NCBI RefSeq assembly: GCF_026642255.1
Contig: NZ_CP113264.1
Location: forward strand, 1,302,001 to 1,366,000
From: Streptomonospora nanhaiensis
GTDB taxonomy: Bacteria; Actinomycetota; Actinomycetes; Streptosporangiales; Streptosporangiaceae
Length of the DNA: 64,000 nucleotides
Direction: 5' to 3'
The position numbers and the translations under genes are program-made. The notes under the pieces were generated by a model. It was not told the origin of the DNA and did not search any database. It worked only from the letters and a program-made list of their open reading frames with translations. Positions within the stretch are counted from its first letter, which is position 1. Every line of letters begins with the position of its first letter. Positions 53,893-61,544 of the stretch are shown piece by piece.

Positions 53893-56217
53893 GTGGTGGT
53901 GTTCGGACGAATGGCGGAAAGCGTCCGCCGCCTACTGGGCAAGCCCGGTGCGGTGGACCTGCGGCCCTATACCAAGCTCCTGTCGGCGATCGAAGCCGAG
54001 GAGGATGGTCTGCGTGAGCTCGACGACACCGAGCTGACGGAGAAGGCCATCGAACTCGGCAACGCCGAACTCCCCTACGATCGCAACGACCTCGTGTCGC
54101 TGTGCGCCGTCGGCCGCGAGGCCGCCCGGCGCTCACTGGACGAGCGTCCCTTCGACGTGCAGCTCCTCGGTGTCATGGCGCTGCTCGACGGCCACGTCGC
54201 GGAGATGGCGACGGGTGAGGGCAAGACCCTCGCCGGCGCCCTCGCCGCGGCCGGTTTCGCGCTGCGAGGCCAGCGCGTGCACCTCCTGAGCGTCAACGAC
54301 TACCTGGCCCGGCGCGACGCCGAGTGGATGCGCCCCGTCTACGACATGCTCGGCGTCACCGTCGGGTGGATCACCGAGGACTCCACCAAGGAGGAGCGCC
54401 GCGCCGCCTACTCCTGCGACGTCACCTACGCCGCCGTCAGCGAGCTCGGCTTCGACGTCCTGCGCGACCGCATGGTCACCGACATCGGCGACCGCGTCGT
54501 GCCCCCGCCCAACATCGCGATCATCGACGAGGCCGACTCGGTCCTCGTCGACGAGGCCCGGGTCCCGCTCGTCCTCGCGGGGGCCGCGGAGAGTGTCGCC
54601 GCCGACGTGGAGATGGCGGACATCGTCCGCGGGCTCAAGCCCCGCCTGCACTTCGAGATCGACGGCGAGGGACGCAACGTCCAGCTCACCGACGCCGGCA
54701 TCGACGCCGTCGAGAAGGCCCTGGGCGGGGTCGACCTGTACTCGGAGGACGACACGTCGGTCCTCCCGCAGGTCAACCTGGCCCTGCACGCGCACGTGCT
54801 GCTCCAGCGCGACGTCCACTACGTGGTGCGCGACGGGGAGGTCCGGCTCATCAACGAGTCCCGGGGCCGCATCGCCCTCCTCCAGCGGTGGCCGGACGGC
54901 CTCCAGGCCGCCGTCGAGGCCAAGGAGAAGGTCGCGGTCAGCGAGACCGGCGAGGTCCTGGACTCCATCACGGTCCAGTCGCTGGTCCTCCGCTACCCCA
55001 CGCGCGGCGGTATGACCGGCACCGCGATGGCCGTGGCCGAGCAGCTCCGCGAGTTCTACGAGCTGGAGGTGGCGGTCATCCCCTCCAACAAGCCCAACGT
55101 GCGCGAGGACCACGGCACGCGCCTGTACGCCACGCGCGAGGAGAAGGAGGACGCCCTCGTCGCGAAGGCGGAGGAGGTGCACAAGTCCGGGAGACCGATC
55201 CTCATCGGGACCCAGGACGTCGCGGAGTCCGAGCTGCTCGCCAAACGCCTGCGCGACGCCGGCCTGGACTGCGTGGTCCTCAACGCCAAGAACGACGCCG
55301 ACGAGGCGTCGATCATCGCGGAGGCGGGCACCCACGGCGCCGTCACCGTCTCCACCCAGATGGCCGGTCGCGGCACCGACATCCGTCTGGGCGGCAGCGA
55401 CATGGCCGACCGCGAACGGGTCGTCGAGACCGGCGGACTGTACGTGATGGGCTTCGGCCGCTACCCCAGCAGCCGCCTGGACGGGCAGCTGCGCGGACGC
55501 GCGGGACGCCAGGGCGACCCGGGCGACTCCATCTTCTTCGTCAGCATGGACGACGACCTGGTGGTGAACAACGCCCCCGAGACCACGGGGTACGAGACCA
55601 CCGCCGAGGGCGAGATCACCGACAGCGGATGGCTGCACATGGTCGACCACGCGCAGCGGGTCGCCGAGGGGCAGCTGCTGGAGATCCACCGCAACACCTG
55701 GCGGTACAACCAGCTGATCGACGTCCAGCGCGACGTGGTCCTGGAGCACCGCGAGATGGTCCTGACCGGGGACCAGGGCGACCGGCACATCGGGCTGGAC
55801 CGCAAGAAGCACCACGGGGCGCTCGTGGAGGAGGTGGGGGAGGAGAAGGTCGCCCAGGCGGCCCGGCTCATCACCCTGTACCACCTGGACCGGGGCTGGA
55901 CCGACCACAACGCGTTCCTGTCGGAGCTGCGGGAGGGCATCCACCTCCGGTTCCTCGGGCGCCGCGACCCCCTGGACGAGTTCAACCGCGACGCCGTGCC
56001 GGTGTTCAAGGGCTTCCTGGACGACGCGCGCGCCCGTGCCGCGGAGAGCTTCGAGGAGCTGGAGGCCGAGGACGGCGAGCTCGACGTCAGCGGGGTGGGG
56101 GTCAAGCGCCCGTCGATGACGTGGACCTACATGGTGCACGACCACCCCTTCAGCTCGGCGTTCGAGACCCTGGTGGGACGGCTCAAGGGCGGACGGGGCA
56201 CGGCCGACCGGGACTGA
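53893..56217 (+). CDS. secA2: Accessory preprotein translocase ATPase SecA2
   Basis: An ATP-driven motor exporting a subset of proteins through the Sec channel. It has 774 residues, shorter than SecA1, with no C-terminal zinc-binding tail. Walker A is MATGEGKT (about 105-112), Walker B is IIDEADSVLVDEAR, and the second motor domain has TQMAGRGTDIRLGG and LRGRAGRQGDPGDS. Length and end point match actinobacterial SecA2. The start is uncertain: GTG 53893, 53896 or 53899, or ATG 53911. A good terminator follows. No secY2 is visible. Confidence 0.93.
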   Translation: MVVFGRMAESVRRLLGKPGAVDLRPYTKLLSAIEAEEDGLRELDDTELTEKAIELGNAELPYDRNDLVSLCAVGREAARRSLDERPFDVQLLGVMALLDGHVAEMATGEGKTLAGALAAAGFALRGQRVHLLSVNDYLARRDAEWMRPVYDMLGVTVGWITEDSTKEERRAAYSCDVTYAAVSELGFDVLRDRMVTDIGDRVVPPPNIAIIDEADSVLVDEARVPLVLAGAAESVAADVEMADIVRGLKPRLHFEIDGEGRNVQLTDAGIDAVEKALGGVDLYSEDDTSVLPQVNLALHAHVLLQRDVHYVVRDGEVRLINESRGRIALLQRWPDGLQAAVEAKEKVAVSETGEVLDSITVQSLVLRYPTRGGMTGTAMAVAEQLREFYELEVAVIPSNKPNVREDHGTRLYATREEKEDALVAKAEEVHKSGRPILIGTQDVAESELLAKRLRDAGLDCVVLNAKNDADEASIIAEAGTHGAVTVSTQMAGRGTDIRLGGSDMADRERVVETGGLYVMGFGRYPSSRLDGQLRGRAGRQGDPGDSIFFVSMDDDLVVNNAPETTGYETTAEGEITDSGWLHMVDHAQRVAEGQLLEIHRNTWRYNQLIDVQRDVVLEHREMVLTGDQGDRHIGLDRKKHHGALVEEVGEEKVAQAARLITLYHLDRGWTDHNAFLSELREGIHLRFLGRRDPLDEFNRDAVPVFKGFLDDARARAAESFEELEAEDGELDVSGVGVKRPSMTWTYMVHDHPFSSAFETLVGRLKGGRGTADRD

Positions 56218-56242
56218 GGTTTTTCGGCAAGGACGGTTTCCT

Positions 56243-56274
56243 GCGCGGGTCGGGACTTTGGTCCCGGCCCGCGC
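56243..56274 (+). terminator. Terminator hairpin after secA2
   Basis: GCGCGGGTCGGGAC (56243-56256) pairs with 56261-56274 over 14 positions with one G-U pair, loop TTTG, followed by ATTACCTTTG. Confidence 0.8.
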
Positions 56275-56352
56275 ATTACCTTTGTCAGCTATTCTTCTGA
56301 AACGTCGGCCAGACGCGAAATCGCCATGCGCAATTGCCTGGACCGCGTTAAC

Positions 56353-56670
56353 ATGGCTGCGTTTTCAACGGAAACCGAGACGGTTGGGACTGAATCCACT
56401 GTGGTTCACGAAGTCGGCGCGCAGGAGAAGATCAGTTACGGCCGGAACGACCGCTTCGCGGGCGGCCCGGTCGGTGGGGGAAGCTTCTGGATCGACGATG
56501 AAGGCCGACCGGTGGCCAAGATCGGCGGACCGAAGGAGTGGCGACCCACGCCCATGATCGACGTCCACGTAGGAGATGTGTTCAGTGTGGGAGGGCAGGT
56601 GTGGAGGGTCACCGATATCGTTGACGCGGACAACCCCTCCGCCTATCTGCTGGCCACGCGAATAAGCTGA
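56353..56670 (+). CDS. Small hypothetical protein
   Basis: A 105-residue protein. The C-terminal half (DVHVGDVFSVGGQVWRVTDIVDADNPSAYLLATRIS) looks like a compact beta-fold of the kind seen in several actinobacterial DUF families; I am not sure which. No signal peptide. ATG 56353 is chosen over an in-frame ATG at 56326; neither has a clear Shine-Dalgarno sequence, so a leaderless start is possible. It is less GC-rich than its neighbours. A terminator directly follows the stop. Confidence 0.75.
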   Translation: MAAFSTETETVGTESTVVHEVGAQEKISYGRNDRFAGGPVGGGSFWIDDEGRPVAKIGGPKEWRPTPMIDVHVGDVFSVGGQVWRVTDIVDADNPSAYLLATRIS

Positions 56671-56698
56671 GCACGGCCCGGGCGGACGCCCGGGGTGC
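56671..56698 (+). terminator. Terminator hairpin after small hypothetical gene
   Basis: CCCGGGCG and CGCCCGGG (56677-56684, 56687-56694), extended by GCAC/GTGC pairing at the base, starting at the base after the stop. Confidence 0.65.
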
Positions 56699-56977
56699 AA
56701 ACGACTTGCTCGGATCCGGAATCGCAACCCCGTGCAACCTTTCCATGGGAAGTCGCGGATTGTTTCCCTTTCCGGTTTTATGGATGTCGGCCTTTTGTCG
56801 GTGGAGTCCGCCCCAAGGGGCCGCAGCGTGCCCCGCCGGGGCTCCCGGGAGTTCTGTGATTTCTGGGGTTTCGGGAGTGAAACGGCGCCATGGCTCTGTG
56901 TCACCGCAGTTCAGCGCGTGTCTCCTGATATGGCCGGGAGGAATCGAGACGTTCCGGTTATCTGAAGGAGGGTGTTC

Positions 56978-56998
56978 GTGTTACCGCTGAATCGTTAA
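56978..56998 (+). CDS. Possible six-codon leader peptide with strong Shine-Dalgarno
   Basis: AAGGAGG at 56965-56971 lies six bases before GTG TTA CCG CTG AAT CGT TAA. The TTA codon is rare in high-GC actinomycetes and is read by the bldA tRNA in Streptomyces. No gene follows on this strand for several kilobases, so the reason for such a strong site is unclear. Chance cannot be excluded. Confidence 0.25.
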   Translation: MLPLNR

Positions 56999-57206
56999 CG
57001 TCTGTGGAGCAGGGCGCGCCTCGGCGCACGGGGAGGGCACCACTCTCGGCGGTTTCCGGGCCGCTGCGCCCTGCCGCCCCCCGAAGCCGGTCCCAGGGGC
57101 TGTCCCCCGCCCCTGGGCCCGGCCGCCCCGCCCCCCGGGGAGCCGGCGCCGACCCCGCGCCGACCGGTCGTCTCCGGTCCGGCGCCTCCCGCCCTCCGGC
57201 CGGTGT

Positions 57207-57258
57207 CGCGCCTTCCGCCCCGCCCGCCCCGCGCCTTCCGCCCCGCCCGCCCCGCGCC
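57207..57258. repeat. 23-base tandem repeat, 2.3 copies
   Basis: The unit CGCGCCTTCCGCCCCGCCCG plus CCC occurs at 57207-57229 and 57230-57252, identical, with a partial third copy. It lies in a strongly strand-asymmetric C-rich tract. Confidence 0.7.
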
Positions 57259-57637
57259 GACAGGGCTCCCGCCGGGGCGGACCCTCCGCCCCGCACCCTT
57301 CCCGCCCCGTTCTCCGCGGCGTTGTGCCCGTGTCCGGCGGTGCGGCCGGGGCGCCCGCCGTGCGGCCCCCGGCCCCGCCGCGCCCGCGGTCGTCGGTAGA
57401 TCCTGTTGCACCCGGCAGGGCGTCGAGTCGGCCCCATGTCCTTCTTGCACGAGTTCTTTACGCGGGTCTTGCGGTAGAACGCGTTCCAGTATTAACCTCT
57501 GCGTATGCCTGGCCCGGTGAGGGCGCCCGGCGGTTCGGTCGCCGGTCGTCAGCGGACGGGCAGGTGAGAGAGGACCGTCGCCCGTCGACGTCGGATCGCG
57601 CCCCGACGCCGGCGGGCGACGTCCGTCGCGGCGCCGC

Positions 57638-57988
57638 TCAGCCCAGGAGGCGGGCGAGTTCGGCGAAGGTGGGGCAGGGCCAGGTCTGGCGGCACCCCCC
57701 GCAGCGGTGCCCGTCGGCGCCCTCCCGCTCCTCCGGCCGGTGCAGCCGCAGCAGGTCCGCGCAGACGCCTGCCAGAGCGGCCACCTCGTCGCGGGCGTTC
57801 GCGTAGAAGGCGACGTCGTTGATCCTGGCGAGGGCGCTGTCGGAGCCGCCGTCCGGGAGGCCGACGGTGTCCGGCTCCCAGGGGACCGCCCGCACGGAGC
57901 GTTCCTGGATGCCCTGTACGCACCGGAGCAGCCTCGCGTGCTCGGAGAGGCCGCCCCTCCGCGGCGCCGGCGTGGTGAACGGTGACAT
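57638..57988 (-). CDS. Small CxxC-motif hypothetical protein
   Basis: A 116-residue protein of unknown function. The first 85 residues are helical; the C-terminus has HRCGGCRQTWPCPTFAELA, a C-x2-C-x5-C pattern that may bind zinc, as in other small actinobacterial proteins ending in WPCPT. ATG 57988 has GGAGATC seven bases upstream. It follows the cysteine-rich microprotein gene on the same strand after 156 bases and may be co-expressed with it. Confidence 0.75.
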   Translation of the reverse strand: MSPFTTPAPRRGGLSEHARLLRCVQGIQERSVRAVPWEPDTVGLPDGGSDSALARINDVAFYANARDEVAALAGVCADLLRLHRPEEREGADGHRCGGCRQTWPCPTFAELARLLG

Positions 57989-58144
57989 CGCTGATCTCCC
58001 CCGGTGGGTGGATACGCAGCTTCACGTAGTGACACAGCGTATCTCCGGACTCGCCCGTTGTCGCGACCTGTCGGGGGTGTGTGGCCCGCTGGGAACGCGG
58101 GCGGGCCGCCCCCGAGGGGGCGGCCCGCTGTCTCGTGGCGGTCC

Positions 58145-58258
58145 TCAGCCGCAGCCGCCGCTGCAGCTGCAGGAACCGCCGCTCTGGCATCCGCATCCGC
58201 AGCCCGTGCCGCAGCTGCATCCGGCCAGGTCCGGAGGGGTGGTCAGGGGGTAGGTCAC
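58145..58258 (-). CDS. 37-residue cysteine-rich microprotein
   Basis: GTG 58258 has GAGGAG five bases upstream. The product has 37 residues: a short leader-like start (MTYPLTTPPDLAG) and then eight Cys in 23 residues (positions 14, 16, 20, 22, 24, 30, 32, 36), separated only by Gly, Ser, Thr and Gln, for example GCSCGTGCGCGC. Third codon positions are almost all G or C, which supports coding. It lies 218 bases downstream of cydB on the same strand. Metallothionein-like metal binding or a modified peptide are possible; no radical-SAM or other RiPP enzyme is nearby. It is too short for usual gene calling. Confidence 0.65.
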   Translation of the reverse strand: MTYPLTTPPDLAGCSCGTGCGCGCQSGGSCSCSGGCG

Positions 58259-58476
58259 AGTCACTCCTCGGGGCTCGGCAGCGCCCGCGCGCGATCACGC
58301 CGGGTATCCCCCCGGGACGGGAGGGGCGTCGCGGGCGTGTCTCCCGCAAGCTGGCGTGCCCCCTCCCGGGCCTCCCCAACCCGCCATGGGGCCCTGCCGG
58401 GCCGTGACCCGGCGTGCACACGTCCGTCACCGGCTGTCCGCGACCGCGGCGAGCTGGGAGGCAGCGGCGCCCGGGG

Positions 58477-59409
58477 TCAGGCGAAGAAGGTCGCCCCGGC
58501 CGCTGGTCGGCGCGTCATTCGGTAGAGCCAAACCTGGCCGATGAGCATGACCGGAATTGTGGGAAGGAGGATCGCCCAGACGAACATCCCGGTCACGGAC
58601 GGGACCGGCGACGACGGGAGGTGCGCGGCCCAGGCCACCATGAGGCCCGGAACGGCGATCGCGAGCGCCGACGTGTGCCGGGAGAGCATCGGCCCCGCGA
58701 GGCCGCTGGTCGCCGCCAGGGCCGCCGCGAGCACCGCGACCGGGGCCGCCGCGAGCAGGGCCGGGGCGGGCTCCGGACCGCCCGGGAGGAGTGCGGCCGC
58801 GGCGGCCGCCGCCGTCGCGCCCAGGGCCAGCCGGGACAGCGGGCGGGTGACCCGTGCCGCCACGTCCGCGCTCTCCGCGTCGGTCGGACCGACCAGGCGC
58901 TCCGCGCCGAAGGCCGCCCCGCGCAGCGCGAACAGGGTCGTCACCACGAGTGTGCACAGCACGGTGAACGCGCTCGCCGTGAGGCCGCCGGTGAGCAGCC
59001 CCGCGACCGCCAGGCCCCACATCGCCGCGACGGTCCAGCTGCCCGCGACGACCGCGGCGTCGCAGGCCAGGCGCCAGCCGGGCCGGTCCACGCGGGCGCG
59101 CAGCCACAGACCGGCGTCCCGGACCAGCCACGCCGCGAGCAGGACCGCGATCACCGGCCGCAGCTCGGCGACGACGTGGTGCTCCAGCACGGGGAACAGC
59201 CCCGCCATGACCCCGACGGCGGCGACCAGCCACACCTCCGAGGCGAGGAAGTAGGGGGCGATCGCCGCGACCACGCGGCGGCGCTGCCCGGGACCGCGCG
59301 CCACGTGGGGCATCAGCATGCCCAGGCCGATGTCGGAGCCCGCGAGGACGAGGTGGCCCACGACGAGCAGGGCGAGCAGGGCGGAGGATGCGAGGGACAG
59401 GACGTCCAT
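58477..59409 (-). CDS. cydB: Cytochrome bd oxidase subunit II
   Basis: A 310-residue membrane subunit with eight to nine membrane helices. The N-terminus VVGHLVLAGSDIGLGMLMPHVARG matches the CydB start (GxDxGxGxL), and PYFLASEVWLVAA follows. It forms the quinol:O2 oxidoreductase with CydA in the cytoplasmic membrane, working at low oxygen or under respiratory stress. ATG 59409 is 17 bases after the cydA stop, so the two are co-transcribed. Many Ala-rich helices make the middle divergent from E. coli. Confidence 0.88.
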   Translation of the reverse strand: MDVLSLASSALLALLVVGHLVLAGSDIGLGMLMPHVARGPGQRRRVVAAIAPYFLASEVWLVAAVGVMAGLFPVLEHHVVAELRPVIAVLLAAWLVRDAGLWLRARVDRPGWRLACDAAVVAGSWTVAAMWGLAVAGLLTGGLTASAFTVLCTLVVTTLFALRGAAFGAERLVGPTDAESADVAARVTRPLSRLALGATAAAAAAALLPGGPEPAPALLAAAPVAVLAAALAATSGLAGPMLSRHTSALAIAVPGLMVAWAAHLPSSPVPSVTGMFVWAILLPTIPVMLIGQVWLYRMTRRPAAGATFFA

Positions 59410-59425
59410 GGTGGTGCTCCCTGGT

Positions 59426-60676
59426 TCAGAACGTGGGGACGGGATCGGCGGACTCGCCCGGTTCCTCCTCGCGGCGCTCCGCGAGGGGGCCGCCGTCGGG
59501 GCCGCGCCGGGCGTACCGCACCAGGAGCCAGTAGGTGACGGCCGCCAGGACCGCGAACGCGACGGTGAAGAAGGCGAAGGAGAGGACGGCCGCGCCCGGG
59601 GGCATGGGGGTCACCGCGTCCGCGGTGGTCAGGTGGTGCACCACCGTCCACGGCTGCCGGTTGGTCTCCCGGAACACCCAGCCGCCGATGCTCGCCAGGT
59701 AGGGGGCGAAGGGGGTGGCGACCAGCGGGGCGAGGAACCACCGCCACCGGTCCAGGCCGCCGAGGGGCCAGGCCAGCAGCATGAGCGGGCCGAGCAGGAA
59801 CATCACCGCCCACATGCTCATCATGAGGCCGTCGGCGGTCGCGTTGACGCCGTTCAGGAGCGGTCCGCCGGGGGAGGCGGCCTCGATCGCCGCGATCTCC
59901 TCGGCGGTGTGGGTCAGGCCGCTCGTGGGCGGGGCCTCGCCGAAGAGCTCGAACTGGACGCCGCCGAAGACCACCACGAACACCGGCGCCACGCACATGA
60001 CGACCGCGGCGTAGCGGATGCCCCGCCGGAAGATCCCGTACGGGTCGTCGCGCCGTACCAGGTGGTAGGCGCTGGTGGCGGCCACCACCAGGGCGCCGAC
60101 GGTCATGGCGCCGCCGGCGACGTGTCCGAAGGCCGCCGTGGCGGCGGGGTTCGTCATCAGGGCGACCGGGTCGGTCAGCTGTGCGACGCCGTCCACGACC
60201 TCGAACCCGACGGGGTTGCGCAGGAACCCGTTGGAGACCAGGACCCACCACGCCGAGGCGTAGGCCGTCACGGTGACCACCGCGAAGCAGGACAGGTGGG
60301 CCCACCGGCCCATGCGGTCCCAGCCGAAGATCCACAGCCCCAGGAAGGTGGACTCGACGAAGAACGCCGTCATCGTCTCCAGGGCCAGCGGCGCCGCGAA
60401 GGTGTAGCCGAACACCTCGTGCAGTCCGCTCCAGTTGAGGGCCAGCTGGAATTCCATCACCAGGCCCGACAGGACGCCCATGCCGTAGTTGACGAGGTAG
60501 AGGCCTCCCCAGAAGCGCACGGCGGTCATCCGCGAGCGGTCGCCGCGCAGGGCGCCCAGGAACTGGGTGGTGAGGATGTACGGGGCGAGCCCGAGCGTCA
60601 GCGCCACGAACATGTAGTGCGTGGCGGCGGTCAGCGCGAACTGGAGCCGCGCCAGGAGGAGTGGGTCTTCGAACAT
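59426..60676 (-). CDS. cydA: Cytochrome bd oxidase subunit I
   Basis: A 416-residue heme-bearing subunit. The N-terminus LLLARLQFALTAATHYMFVALTLGL carries the heme-ligand His20 (E. coli H19 equivalent). WIFGWDRM, the NPVGFEVVDG stretch and GGWVFRETNRQPWTV are family signatures. The protein is short, consistent with the short Q-loop form. ATG 60676 has GAGG upstream; an in-frame start twelve codons earlier is less likely. A half-palindrome shared with the sensor-kinase promoter lies 119-138 bases upstream. cydDC assembly genes are not in the window. Confidence 0.93.
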   Translation of the reverse strand: MFEDPLLLARLQFALTAATHYMFVALTLGLAPYILTTQFLGALRGDRSRMTAVRFWGGLYLVNYGMGVLSGLVMEFQLALNWSGLHEVFGYTFAAPLALETMTAFFVESTFLGLWIFGWDRMGRWAHLSCFAVVTVTAYASAWWVLVSNGFLRNPVGFEVVDGVAQLTDPVALMTNPAATAAFGHVAGGAMTVGALVVAATSAYHLVRRDDPYGIFRRGIRYAAVVMCVAPVFVVVFGGVQFELFGEAPPTSGLTHTAEEIAAIEAASPGGPLLNGVNATADGLMMSMWAVMFLLGPLMLLAWPLGGLDRWRWFLAPLVATPFAPYLASIGGWVFRETNRQPWTVVHHLTTADAVTPMPPGAAVLSFAFFTVAFAVLAAVTYWLLVRYARRGPDGGPLAERREEEPGESADPVPTF

Positions 60677-60794
60677 CGTCGGGCCTCGCGTTCGGCGGTG
60701 GGGACACGCCAAGGATCCGACGACGGCAGCGGCGGGCGCATCGTCCCGGAGGGGGCACCGGGCGGCCGCCCCCCGGGGTACGCGCCGCCCCGCC

Positions 60795-60814
60795 CGTACT
60801 CCCGCGGGTGTAGG
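60795..60814. promoter_or_regulatory. Candidate response-regulator site upstream of cydA
   Basis: CGTACTCCC-GC-GGGTGTAGG is a 9-2-9 inverted repeat with 7 of 9 pairs, and its left arm is identical to that of the repeat in front of the sensor kinase (62831-62850). It lies downstream of the regulator's terminator and 119-138 bases before cydA. Confidence 0.55.
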
Positions 60815-60820
60815 GGGAGA

Positions 60821-60849
60821 CCCCGAGGCGCCCCCGGCGCCCCTCGGGG
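60821..60849 (-). terminator. Terminator hairpin after response regulator gene
   Basis: CCCCGAGG (60821-60828) pairs with CCTCGGGG (60842-60849) across a 13-base loop, just past the end of the response regulator on the minus strand. Confidence 0.5.
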
Positions 60850-60869
60850 GAGGGCCGGGGGCGGGCCGG

Positions 60870-61544
60870 TCAGGTGTTCCGGCTCCACCGCGGCGTGACC
60901 AGGGCCGTCTCGTAGGCGATCACGACCAGCTGGGCGCGGTCGCGCACGCCCAGCTTCACCATGGAGCGGCTGACGTGGGTCTTGGCCGTGGCAGGGCTGA
61001 CCACCAGCCGGGCGGCGATCTCCTCGTTGGACAGCCCGCCCCCGACCAGCGCGACCACCTCGCGCTCGCGGTCGGTGAGCCCGTTGAGGCGGACCGAGGG
61101 GGCCGGGGCGCCGGGCGGGCGGCGGGCGTAGTCGGCGATCAGCCGCCGTGTGACCGCCGGCGAGAGCAGCGCCTCGCCCGCGTGCACGACCCGGACCGCC
61201 TGCAGGAGGTCACGGGGCTCGGTGTCCTTGACCAGGAACCCGCTGGCCCCGGCGCGCAGCGCCTCGAAGATGTACTCGTCCAGGCCGAACGTGGTGAGGA
61301 TGACGATCCGCGTCTCCGAGAGACCGGGGTCCGCGAGGATGCGCCCGGCGGCGGCCAGGCCGTCCACACCGGGCATGCGGATGTCCATCAGGACCACGTC
61401 GGGCCGCTCCGCGCGGGCCAGCAGGACCGCCTCCTCGCCGTCACCCGCCTCGGCGACCACCCCGATGTCGGGGGCGCTGTCCAGGAGTGCGCGGAAACCC
61501 GCGCGCACCAGGGCCTGGTCGTCGGCGAGCAGCACCCTGATCAC
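60870..61544 (-). CDS. NarL/FixJ-type response regulator
   Basis: A 224-residue regulator. The receiver domain has acidic pair Asp8/Asp9, phospho-acceptor Asp54 (VVLMDIRMPGVDG) and the conserved Lys in FLVKD. The C-terminal LuxR-type helix-turn-helix (LTDREREVVALVGGGLSNEEIAARLV in two parts, about 150-205) binds DNA. The GTG start overlaps the kinase stop as GTGA. The pair lies directly upstream of cydAB on the same strand, and matching inverted repeats precede both units. Confidence 0.93.
   Translation of the reverse strand: MIRVLLADDQALVRAGFRALLDSAPDIGVVAEAGDGEEAVLLARAERPDVVLMDIRMPGVDGLAAAGRILADPGLSETRIVILTTFGLDEYIFEALRAGASGFLVKDTEPRDLLQAVRVVHAGEALLSPAVTRRLIADYARRPPGAPAPSVRLNGLTDREREVVALVGGGLSNEEIAARLVVSPATAKTHVSRSMVKLGVRDRAQLVVIAYETALVTPRWSRNT

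Larger units (their letters stand above)
56699..57637. other. Nearly 1 kb non-coding region with AT-richer part and C-rich repeats
   Basis: No supported gene. Bases 56700-57000 are AT-richer and end with a perfect Shine-Dalgarno sequence and a six-codon reading frame (56978-56998). Bases about 57060-57400 are extremely C-rich on the plus strand and include 23-base tandem repeats (57207-57258). Bases 57400-57640 are again more balanced. Confidence 0.55.

Noticed and set aside
58145..58258. Sactipeptide or ranthipeptide precursor for the Cys-rich microprotein
   Set aside because: No radical-SAM enzyme, protease or transporter of a RiPP cluster lies in the neighbourhood, so a specific RiPP class is not supported.
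57549..58430. A 293-codon minus-strand frame covering the microprotein region
   Set aside because: Arg/Pro-rich low-complexity translation that overlaps two better-supported small genes in another frame.
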